DNA of 64,000 bases from contig ML991771.1 in NCBI GenBank assembly GCA_010094025.1, positions 62,001 to 126,000 of the forward strand. The letters are read 5' to 3'. This document shows, piece by piece, positions 47,446 through 56,873 of this stretch. How positions within the stretch are numbered: the first letter of the stretch is position 1; each line of letters starts with the position of its first letter. A model generated the notes under the pieces. It was not told the DNA's origin and ran no database searches. It worked only from the letters and a program-made list of their open reading frames with translations. Source of the DNA: Viridothelium virens. Lineage: Eukaryota; Ascomycota; Dothideomycetes; Trypetheliales; Trypetheliaceae. The translations under genes and the position numbers were made by a program.

Positions 47446-48664
47446 CTAAGAATTGAGGGCGCTCATGCGCATGTATCGCGTCTTGTGCTTAATCTCCAGT
47501 GTTTCCTCCCCAAAGAAGTTTCGTCGTGATACAAAGCGACATCCTCCAAAACCCTTCAGTACTCTTGCTGTTTTTCTGAGTCCTGCACTTTTAGCAACCC
47601 TACCGCCTCGTGCATGCCCTTGTTCTTCATGCTCGACAAACAATTCTGGAACTCCGACAAACTCGTCGGCTTCCGTTGAATCCCAAATCAGGGGCAAATC
47701 CAGGATTTCCTCGGTCTGGGTGTCGCTACTCGTATAAATTGTCCCTTTACCGCACCTCACATCTATACCATGCTGTAACAGCGTGGGGATGGCGCGATGA
47801 TGTATATTCGCACCACTCTCAGTCACTAGTACCATTTTCTTGAACGTGTACTGGCACTCCGCTTCACAGCCCCATGGAAAGTCGATCATGTCGACACAGA
47901 TGTCCTGACCTTCAGCAGCGACCAATTCCATGGCTACTCTCCAAAGGCCTTCCGCCCGCATCATTTCTAAGACAGCCACAAACCGAGTAACCTGCTTCTC
48001 GACGTAAGCCATGCGTAGTTTGGGTTCATTCTTGGCGCATGATTCATTGCTAGGCCATGGCCAGATAGTCCGTGACCTCGCGAAAGGTGGCATGACTTGT
48101 ATCCTGTTGAGCCTTGATCTAGCAACAGGGCCAATGGTAAGGAGGAATCGATAAAGTATCAACCACTCCCAGTCATGCGTGAAGCGAAAGGTATTTTCTG
48201 ACCAGAAATACGCAGATCCTAGGTTGTGCTACAGTCAGACAGTGTGTCCTATGTGCGTCACTCATTCCAGTGTTACTACTACCTTCATTGTATGCCTGCG
48301 CGCATGTTGACAGAAGCGCCACACACTTTTGAATCCGGAGATATTTGAGGTCGTCTTGATTTCGATATAGGTTGAGAGGTGCGATAGGTCTTCCCGTTAC
48401 GCTGCCACATGATTGATTGGCCTCGTAAATCGCGAGGGTTTTCGCGTACTCTTGCTCTTGCTTTTCTCGACGGGCCGCCAAGACCGGATCAGCCCTGATG
48501 GTGGATATGTCGGCGGTGTAGCTTTCAGGACAAAGGTCGATAGGTTTATGGTAGACGAGAGCATGTTTGTAGATGAGGTTTCGAATTTCTGAAGGAAGAC
48601 TAAAGAAAGGAGATTGATACTGTATTTTGTGGTAGGAGCGGAAATTCTTGCGACGAGGAGCCAT
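47446..48664 (-). CDS. 2EXR/F-box-like fungal protein of unknown function
   Basis: The exons are 48283-48664 and 47446-48218, giving 384 aa in frame. The N-terminal motif FFSLPSEIRNLIYKHALVY is the hallmark of a large fungal family (2EXR and related) found next to F-box-like sequences; its biochemical role is unknown. After it come CVALLSTCAQAYNEGSAYFW across the intron and FTHDWEWLILYRFLLTIGP, a second conserved block of the family. The C-terminal third contains a basic cluster (RFVSRRNFFG and HKTRYMRM). There is no signal peptide or membrane segment. It lies convergent with PCNA and divergent from the second class II aldolase gene. Confidence 0.83.
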
Positions 48665-49409
48665 GATCTAAAACCAATATCTGTCCACAAATGTTGAATT
48701 CTATTTTTTCCAGCCGCAGCAGTAATTTCTGAACACACTAAATGAAGGAAGTAGACAGTAGACGAGAGGGAAGTGATGATTTAAAGCCCTCAACTCCGGA
48801 TGACTCTACTACACGGTCGGAAGTCAGACTCACAGGGCGGTGCTCCGTGCTGTCCAACTCCTCAGTTTCGCTACATTATGTCCAGCATATGAATGGCCAG
48901 CTATACCTCGTCCTGTGCAAGAGAGACACCACCGAAGATACTATGTCCGGACCAGGTGCTGTAGTGCAAGACGTTGAGGTGACTCAATACAAAGGAACCA
49001 TTGCATCTAGCTTGCCTTTACTCTTGACATTTGCGATACTGATGCAAGTTGGATACTTTGAATTCCATGCCGGTTGACATCGATCCATAAGATACCCAAG
49101 GCCAGAGTTAGGCATGAAGTCTGTCGTACCACTTGTATTGCGTCCTAAATTGGGGGCAAGGTAGAAACGACGTATCGTGGAGGTGGATCCCTAAGGTACC
49201 TGTCAGCCTGTGCAGAGTACAGTACCTAGGGATCATCGGAGGTTGCGAGCGGCTGACACCAGTTCCTTCTGTTGCGCTGTGGCGTTCTACGCAGTGTGGC
49301 ACGTGTGGGCACGCCGTCCCGTCTCCGTCCCATCACCATAAGGTAGGCCCCTCTTCATCAATACTGCCAAACATGACTTCGTCTGCTCTGGCATGCAAGT
49401 CTCGTAGAA
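48665..49409. other. Divergent intergenic region
   Basis: 745 bp lie between the 2EXR-like gene (-) and the second aldolase (+). A + strand open frame at 48742-49077 has no motif, so I do not call it. A near-perfect inverted repeat is listed separately. Confidence 0.5.
49186..49234. repeat. Inverted repeat, 13-14 bp arms, 22-bp spacer
   Basis: GATCCCTAAGGTAC-like sequence (49186-49199) pairs with GTACCTAGGGATC (49222-49234) with a single bulged base. It could form a hairpin or be a relic of a short palindromic element. It lies 176 bp before the second aldolase start codon. Confidence 0.7.
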
Positions 49410-50414
49410 ATGTCGAATGGTTATTTTGGTGCTCATCGCACCAAATTGAGCCTCGATGACCTTCACGCCGGCCTTATAACTGCCAACCATATTCTTCACC
49501 ACCATTCCGTATTCGACGCCTATTCCCATATCTCTGTGAGAAATCCCGATAGTACAGATACCTTTTTCCTCGCCGATACTACGCCTCCTTCCGTTATCTC
49601 TTCCTTATCCGACATCATCGAATTCAAATTCGAGGATGGGTCCCCCCTAGACACAACCCTCTCCCTATCGGGCGTGAGCGAGCGGTGGATCGACTCGGAG
49701 CTTTACAAGCGCTTCCCGGGCGTAAACTGCGTCGCTCACAGCCATTGTGTCGATGTCCTCCCTTTCTGTACCGCAAAAGTGCCTCTCAAACCAGTCATCC
49801 CCTCTGCTGGATTTCTCGGCAGCGAAGCACCGGCCTGGGACATCGCTTCCGCGTATAGCTCAGGTATCTTTCCGGGCAGCGGTTCTAGCGGCGAGAAGCA
49901 TGATCGGCTTGTCCGCAGCCAGAATCTTGGCGCCGCGTTCGCGATCAAGTTCAGTAAGACGAGTACGTCGACAGGATTCATCTATTCCAAGCTCAGCGAG
50001 AGCGTGTCGTCTGTGACTGGTGGGCACAAGGACAAGGAAGAGCAAGCGGATCCAGACTATGCGGTCATTTTGATGCGGGAACATGGCTTTACTGTCGCGG
50101 CAAGAGGTATCGAAGAGGCTGTGTACATGGCGATATACACAGCAATAAATGCACGGGTACAAAGGGAAGCGCTGCAGATGAGTGAGAGCTACTTTGGCGG
50201 TACGATCGAGGGTAGCATACCTGAAAAAGGTGGTTCAATTAAGGGCGGAAAAACAAAGGTGACGGAGGAGGTGCAGACCTTGAATGCAAAAGAGGCAAGA
50301 GATGCGTGGGAGACCGGAAGGGAGAATGGTTGGCTGGATAGGGGATGGCTGGAATGGAAGAGAGCGGTGGAGAAGAACCCTCTTTATGAGAATCAAGTCC
50401 AGAGCGACGAATAA
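49410..50414 (+). CDS. Class II aldolase/adducin-family enzyme, second copy
   Basis: A single-exon gene of 334 aa starting MSNGYFGAHRTKLSLDDL. It has the same family landmarks as the enzyme at 34739-35681: FDAYSHISVRNP, SERWIDSELYKRFPGV, HSHCVDVLPF with the HxH metal pair, SAGFLGSEAPAWDI and LMREHGFTVAARGIEE. It is longer at the C-terminus (GRENGWLDRGWLEWKRAVE). The two are clear paralogues but diverged throughout, so the duplication is old. The substrate is unknown. Unlike the first copy it has no island neighbours. Confidence 0.92.
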   Translation: MSNGYFGAHRTKLSLDDLHAGLITANHILHHHSVFDAYSHISVRNPDSTDTFFLADTTPPSVISSLSDIIEFKFEDGSPLDTTLSLSGVSERWIDSELYKRFPGVNCVAHSHCVDVLPFCTAKVPLKPVIPSAGFLGSEAPAWDIASAYSSGIFPGSGSSGEKHDRLVRSQNLGAAFAIKFSKTSTSTGFIYSKLSESVSSVTGGHKDKEEQADPDYAVILMREHGFTVAARGIEEAVYMAIYTAINARVQREALQMSESYFGGTIEGSIPEKGGSIKGGKTKVTEEVQTLNAKEARDAWETGRENGWLDRGWLEWKRAVEKNPLYENQVQSDE

Positions 50415-50662
50415 CAACTTAGCTCATGATCGATATGATGTGATGATACCAAGTTAATCATGAGGGATCTGAAATGGAGTCGTGATCAAGCTGCTAGGGC
50501 TCGTAACGATAAGCACATATTAAATGACAATGACCTATATTATTACAACAACTATCCGGCTTCACATAGCGGGTATGGGGTATAGCAAATCCAAAACAGT
50601 ACACCGACTACCAGCCGTCATTATGACATCCCTTCTTGAGCATCGTGAGATGGACGACACGA

Positions 50663-52408
50663 CTAGTAGGCTACGCCAACGTTCACCGCCCGCTCGGGGA
50701 AGTTCTCCATCTCCTTCCACTTATCAGCCCCGGCTTCGGTTTTCGTCCTCATCTGAATCCGCTCGTATTCAAGTACACTTGAGATACTCCGCCCTGCCTC
50801 GAAGCTCTTCTTCCCGCCGGAGTCGGAGTCGACCTCCGTGATGCTAGTTGCCACTGTTCGTGTTGTCTTAGACGGTGACGATTGGATTGATGAATGCGGA
50901 GATGCCGTCACTGTTGAGAAGGAGTCGCGAACAGGCGTAATGGGCGGGCATGAATATAGCGGGTGAACGTTCATGTTCTGGTGTGAGGTTTGGAAATGCG
51001 GTGGGGTTCGAGGAGGGAGATCAGTCATGGTAAGGAGGGCCGTGGGGGATTTGATTTCTAATTGTGGTAGTGGAGCTCCGGTTGGCGAAAAGGGAAGTGA
51101 AGTCCGAATCCAGTTTGTCAATCGCTCTCGGGCTGATGATCGGGATGGTGGGCTTCGCAGTGGCTCATCGAAAATATCAGCTGTGCTTAATGAGGAGCTT
51201 GACATTTGTCTGCTATGCGTTTCAAGAGGAGGTAAAGGAGGTGGCGATAGTACTTTGCTGGTATGGGGAATGGAAAGAGCCGAACCAATGTCAGAGAGGG
51301 TTTCCGTCCGGACGCGCATTTTCATCGACGGCGCAATTGCAGGAACATGAGCGGGAGAATGACCCCCAGCTTCTTCATCTTTGTCTGCGGCATCTTCATC
51401 ATTTCCAGGTCTGACGTTAGCATCTGCACGACGCTCTTCTACGATGGTATTGAGCTCGCGGATGGCTTCGTCGACGTCGGAACGATTTCCACGAGATTGG
51501 TTGGATTGCCGACGGCTCAACCCAAGAGGTTCGCTTAAAGCGCGGGACCGGGAAGAAGGGGGTGAAGTTGGGTCCGTAATATCCCATCCATCCGAAGCTC
51601 TTGTGCTTTGAGTTCCAGATCGAACAAGAGAGCTTGAATGGGACTGAGGCGGTACTGTAGGCAATTGCGAGGGCAGTGTCGGAGGTTCGTCCTGAGCAAG
51701 AGATCCGTAGATCAAGCTGGAGTGATTGCTGTCTAGAATAGAAGGGGAGACGAGAAAAGAAGCCGATTCTACCGGCTTTCGTTGAATCACGAACGTACTT
51801 GTTGAGAATGTGAGGTTAGGATCAGTAGCCGGTCTTATCATTGCTGGACGAGGCACTTCTAAGTCTAGCGGTTTTGCACTCCAATCCGATTTGCTGAAGT
51901 CCGGTAGCGGAGAGAGGCGATTGTGCGGCAGGTAAATGCTAAGCTCAAGAGGCCTGAATTCTTGCCTCCTGCGCCTGGGAATCGGGACGCTGTCAACTCT
52001 TCGAAAATCGGATGGTGCGCCAATGACGAGCTGCTGGCGGGATTCGGCAGTCTTGGGTCGCCAGAATGATGCACTCGTGCGGGTCGTTACTCTTGATGCT
52101 GCATCCCATCCACCCGCCACCAAAGTTGAGAAGGATTTGGTCGAGTAGCTTGTGCTGGGTCGTGCGAGTGCAGGCTCGGCGTGAGGTAGAGAAAATCGTT
52201 GTGGTTGCTGTTCACAGATTTCCTCACGAGTTTGACGAGCTATATGGTTCAGAATTGAAATGATTCGCATGTAGTTGTAGCACCGCAGCTTACCGGCTTC
52301 TTCGAGATCCTCGAGATCCTCCTTCTCTCTAAACCTGGGCGCACAGCACCCAAATGACGTGGCCAGCCATCGTTTGCCTCCGTCGTCAACAGAGCATTGT
52401 GATCCCAT
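50663..52408 (-). CDS. Disordered protein of unknown function, possible lipid anchor
   Basis: The open frame runs from 52456, but its first codon there is GTG. The first ATG is 52408, giving MGSQCSVDDGGKRWLA. A 54-nt segment (52240-52293) has perfect intron borders (gtaagc to atag) and is stop-free and in frame, so I expect it to be spliced. This yields about 563 aa. Apart from a short acidic/basic helix (REKEDLEDLEEARQTREEI), the protein is Ser/Pro-rich and disordered. It has many SPP, TPP and RSxS phospho-like sites and a possible helix DVDEAIRELNTIVEERRA. No family is recognised. MGSQCS fits a myristoylation and palmitoylation signal, which would place it on membranes; that depends on the start being right. 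Confidence 0.6.
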   Translation of the reverse strand: MGSQCSVDDGGKRWLATSFGCCAPRFREKEDLEDLEEAGKLRCYNYMRIISILNHIARQTREEICEQQPQRFSLPHAEPALARPSTSYSTKSFSTLVAGGWDAASRVTTRTSASFWRPKTAESRQQLVIGAPSDFRRVDSVPIPRRRRQEFRPLELSIYLPHNRLSPLPDFSKSDWSAKPLDLEVPRPAMIRPATDPNLTFSTSTFVIQRKPVESASFLVSPSILDSNHSSLIYGSLAQDEPPTLPSQLPTVPPQSHSSSLVRSGTQSTRASDGWDITDPTSPPSSRSRALSEPLGLSRRQSNQSRGNRSDVDEAIRELNTIVEERRADANVRPGNDEDAADKDEEAGGHSPAHVPAIAPSMKMRVRTETLSDIGSALSIPHTSKVLSPPPLPPLETHSRQMSSSSLSTADIFDEPLRSPPSRSSARERLTNWIRTSLPFSPTGAPLPQLEIKSPTALLTMTDLPPRTPPHFQTSHQNMNVHPLYSCPPITPVRDSFSTVTASPHSSIQSSPSKTTRTVATSITEVDSDSGGKKSFEAGRSISSVLEYERIQMRTKTEAGADKWKEMENFPERAVNVGVAY

Positions 52409-54038
52409 GCCTCCGAGGGCCTCTTCAAGGGCACATCGCTCAGCAAACCAACGCACCCGTCCGCGACACGAAAATCAAGGCACGGAAGAAAAAAACGAAA
52501 GAATATGAATTCTCCTACTTACGAGCCGGCGGTTATGGCAGGTTAAAGATAGCGCACAGAGGTGCAGACGGCAAAGCGCATGACAGCGGCACCTGTCGAA
52601 AAGGTCATGGTCAAACTACGACTAGATTGCCAGTTGGGAGCCAGGAACGGCTCATCGACCTCGAAGCGCCCAATGGTTCACGAATGTCAGAGGGCAGACA
52701 CGTTTGGGACACTGGATTTCCCAATCGCCGCACTCCACGACGAGAGGGGAGTCCCAGGGCAGGGAGCACAGTCCGCCAGTGCGAGACACTTTGGCGTTAG
52801 AGAATATCCGAACTGTAGTAGGAGCCTACGTGTGATTGGTGCTGCATCTATCTCGGTTCCTGATGTGGGTCAGCGCTTAACATCTCTTCCGTGCCCACCG
52901 TCCCCACTTGCGACGGCCCTAGCAGTTCGCCCGAGCGCTAATAGCAAATCAATTATGGGTCGGAGCAAAACACTCTTGCATCACCTGCAGATGTCCACAC
53001 CGAAGATGGCCTGGTGTCCGTCGACATCATCTAAGTTTATGATAGTGTCCGCATGATTGCAGACTTCGTACAAACGCATCTGGTAGACTGTGAACTAAGA
53101 TCCGCCAGTGGACGCTAATTTGGGTAATTTAATCTGCGTGGGTTGAACTGTCTGTCTTCGACGCGTGCAAGTGGAGGATTGAGGGGCAAGATTGAATGCA
53201 CAATATCATGAGACCGAGGCACTGATCAGTATCCAGGATCGAGCTTCAGCAATGATTCTCTCTCAATCAGCGAAGCAATCTAAGACCTTTCTTGACCAAA
53301 CGGTAAGGTTGCATTGTGGAAATTAAAATCCATCGGTGATAAGATCATGCCTTGGTCAACGGCGAATTGGCTGTTTCCCTTTCTGGCCTCTGACTGGAGT
53401 TCCTTCCTCAATCGACATCTCTACCGTTTTCCACTCTTACGGACACTTAGCTCGCACCTGTAAGGTGACCAGATACAAATGCCTTGAATGGATTGCCATG
53501 GAAAAAGCAATGATTGCGAATGGACTATCAAGGAAGTGAAATCAGGAAAAGACTCAACGTTCATGCCATGCATAAGTGCAGAGTGACGAACATCGTGTTC
53601 CTCGCGCCTCTCTGTCTTAGGCTTAATCTTATCAGTTCCTTCTCTTGTGGCGCTAAGAGACTTCACGCATTAGGGACCTATTGATTAGAGCATGGACAAT
53701 CCTGAGAAACATCAGTCAGATCGGTATAGGTAGGAACTTTGTGAGCTCGTCCGAGCCGCAATGGAACTCGATGGAGCCATTAATATTATGAGGGTATAAC
53801 TACTCATTAAACTTCCGAGGTGCTGCTCGACACCGCATACAGAAAAAACATCAAGGGGTATGATCTCTCGATTCAGTGGCCTGCTATACCTTCCTTTATC
53901 AACCTTTTGAAACGCCCGAGCCTTGATTTACCACGTGGCGGGAAAACGAGATGAGTAAGACAGGTCTCCTACCCCTTTGCACCCTTCTCGCTGTAGCATC
54001 AATAGGCAGCAAGATCACAAGGGGCAGATTTCGAAGAA
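52409..54038. other. Intergenic, no gene seen
   Basis: 1.6 kb lie between the disordered-protein gene and the 3' end of the AreB-type gene. The first 100 bp probably hold the start and leader of the former. The frames at 52562-53056 (+) and 53336-53539 (+) have no coding signature. Confidence 0.5.
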
Positions 54039-55678
54039 TTAGTTCTCCGTTTCGGTCTCGCTGACGCGGCGACGCTTAACCCGTTTTCCATCGACGTCGA
54101 TTTCGTCAACTAGTCCATTAAGCATTACGTCTTGTTCCGGCGTATCCACTCCTTCCACCTTTTTTTTGAGGGTCTCTTCCCTCTGGCGCGCCTCTTCTAC
54201 TTCCTGCCTCAAGCCCTCAAGTTCTCCTCTCATCACCTCTTCAGCATCTCTCGCATCCTGTTCACTTTTCTCGAGCTCTGCCACCCTTCCCCTAAACAAA
54301 TCGTTGATAACCTCTAGTTCAGATACCCGTGTCTTCAAACTTGTGTTCAGAGCGACAATGGCGTCATACGTCTGTGGTGGTTCAAGATGACCACCAGCCC
54401 CATTGAGTTGACTCGAGGACGCCGAGAGGTGCGATGGCACTGGTGACGGATGACGAAGGGAGAAGTGAGGTAGCGATGGAGAATGAGACGATGGGTGAGG
54501 CGCCCCGTCAAAGATCGTGACTTGGTCGAAAAGGTGCTGTGGGGCAATGTTCGGATTCTGTTGGTGAGGAGTTGCAGACCGGGAGCGCTCAGCCGGCAAT
54601 TGAGGGGGTTGAGACGGCTGCTGGAGCTGTGGATTGAATGATAAGGAGGTGGACGGAGGGGCGGCGGTGGCAGGCAGTCCGCCATTCGCTTCGAAGGATG
54701 TCTGTCAAAAAATAATTTTAGAGCAGCAATCAATGACGCCACACGGCACACCTACCCTTTTTTTTGGGCCTTGACCAGTCTTGACCCGGTTTCTACTCTT
54801 TATGACATCCGTTTTCAGACTGATGGGCCGTGGTCTGCCATGCAATTTGAGGAAAAGACCGCAAGCGTTGCAGAGGACGGAGCCAAGCTCATCACGTCGC
54901 CAGAGCGGCGTCGTACTGGTCGCGCAGTTCTGGCATACGGGCTACAATCATTAGTAGTGCTCTCCGACGTCGATGTTGCGCCGTTCTAAGGGGATGTTTT
55001 ATCGATAGTCGATAAGACCGCTGATAAGAAACATGGAGCTCTGGCTGCCCCATCGCAATCAAGAATAATTAATTACTCACAGGTGATGAGCCCTGTCCAC
55101 TCGCAGCGGTTGCTGGAACGGAAGTCGAGAAGGTCATATTTGACTCGCTATTCGTGAGTCTAGGTAGATACAAATCGAGTCAGTTCGGAATGGTACGCGG
55201 AGGTGAGGAAGAGTAGGTGTGCAAGCACGCAGGGATGCCAGCTTCGGCGGAGCTCCACTGCCCGACGCGATTCTCCTCCACCCAAGAACCACACAACTGC
55301 CCTATCCGACTATCCACTCCGATTGGCACGAATAGACGACTGCTTAACGTACCTTTCATAGCGTGGCAAGGGCGATGTTGATGCTATCGATGCCGATGCT
55401 ATCGATGCCAGAGCGGCGAGGCCTGGCAGCTGCACCACTGGGCTTCCACTTCGTTGGTGATGCGAAGTTTCCGTCGATGTCGAGGAGGGCCGCGAGATGC
55501 CCTGACCTAGCTTGGCCAACTCAGGTCTGGGACTAGCTGTAGAATTGGTACTGTATGAAGACAGGCTTCGGTGATGATGTAAGGATGAAGGTGGTCTGAA
55601 ATAGTCAATGGCCGGAGGCCGTTGGATTAAGGGTGAAGCCAGTGTGGATGCCGTGGTGATTAATGAAGTAGGAGACAC
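54039..55678 (-). CDS. areB: GATA transcription factor, AreB/Asd-4 type
   Basis: A nuclear GATA-binding regulator of nitrogen metabolism and development in filamentous fungi. Exons in transcript order are 55353-55678, 55081-55147, 54756-54941 and 54039-54701. Phases all agree (413 aa if read from 55678). The single zinc finger has CQNC (residues 134-137), TTPLWRRDE, then [17 protein letters not shown] and KSRNRVKT. The C-terminal coiled coil ([15 protein letters not shown] and on to ELEGL) is diagnostic of AreB, and a basic end (GKRVKRRRV) follows. The first exon carries the family-like [20 protein letters not shown] but contains no ATG. The first in-frame ATG is in exon 2 (SNMTFSTS), so the long form needs a non-AUG start or an undetected upstream exon. 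Confidence 0.9.
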
Positions 55679-56873
55679 GAGTTAACGCGTCTCTGAAGGT
55701 GTCTGGATTATTTGGCCGGGATATCTGCTGATGGCCGGTCGGATTATGGAAGGGATGAAGGCTTAAAGAATTAAGGCGTCAAAACGAACGACAAGATACA
55801 AAGGATGAAAGGACACAAATGGACGCAGTAGACTCTAAGCGACAGGATTTCTCAACGAATGTGGGGAGGTGACAAGGAGAAGGCATTATTTTGGAGGAGA
55901 CTCTTTTGGCATGCAGCTCCAGGCACAGACCAGATAGGGGGCTTCTCCACAACGCAAGGATGGCGAACAATTATCAGTCTAATCTACCCGCTTGCTAAAT
56001 ATGACCGTTCGGCAGCGCTTATGCACGCCTTACCTTGTTGGAAGTGTTGCTTTGTCGCACCACCGTCAAGCTTTGCAGATGAACACTGTTTGAAGGTAGG
56101 GCAGGAATGACTTGCTCACGCTGGTTTGCTTACCGCAGTGAAACAGCGTGAAACAACTTGCATGTTTTGGTCTATATGTTGAGCTACACGACATGGTCTT
56201 ATTGCTTCTGGCACTCACTCTATTATGCGTCTTGTCTCAGGAACGGAAGCTTCGCCGGCGAGCAACAAAAACAAAGCCTGTCATGATCGAAGATTGAGAC
56301 CGCAACTAGAGCACTGGGTTACCCCGAGCATTCCCCACGACGCTTTTGCCAAATTGCAATAATTCACGGTCTGGTCGACGCAAGTGTAGCTTAGCTAGCG
56401 GCATGCGAATCGCCGAGTTGGCCTGAGATTTCGTTAATACTCCGTAGTTGCCGCCAGCTCTATAGCCAGCGCGAGCGCTTGTGGTTCCATGGCGTTTCAA
56501 CCTTTGTAGACGATTGAACATTTCCGAAGCTTACCATCGCGCGTCAACGTTCGTTGTGATTCGAGCCTTTAATACATGCTCGAAGGACATCCCATTTGCC
56601 GAAATGTTGGTGGTTGACGGCACTGAAAAAGGGGCAGGGGAGATGTTGATCGGCATACGGAAAAGACGCCATGCCGGCAGAAAAATAAGGTTGTGGGGCT
56701 CTCAAAAGCGGTCACGCTTGAAACGCGGATCTTCGCGTGCAGCGGATGACAAGGATGAGCCGATGCGTGGCTTAAACGGCTCTCAACGAGCAATCCTCAA
56801 ACTAAACATCAACCTGGCTCGAGATGCACCATCCTAGCATGAACTCATTAACCATTCCTTGATCTTCGACACC
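55679..56873. other. Divergent intergenic region, AreB/LSB6
   Basis: 1.2 kb lie between two divergent genes. The areB side (55679-55870) looks like a transcribed leader: pyrimidine-rich when read on the minus strand, with a possible acceptor (ccttcag) at 55692-55698. A + strand frame at 56481-56837 has no recognisable motif. Confidence 0.5.

Noticed and set aside
48742-49077. 111-codon open frame on the + strand
   Set aside because: It has no motif and no coding bias, and it overlaps the probable promoter shared by the 2EXR-like and aldolase genes.
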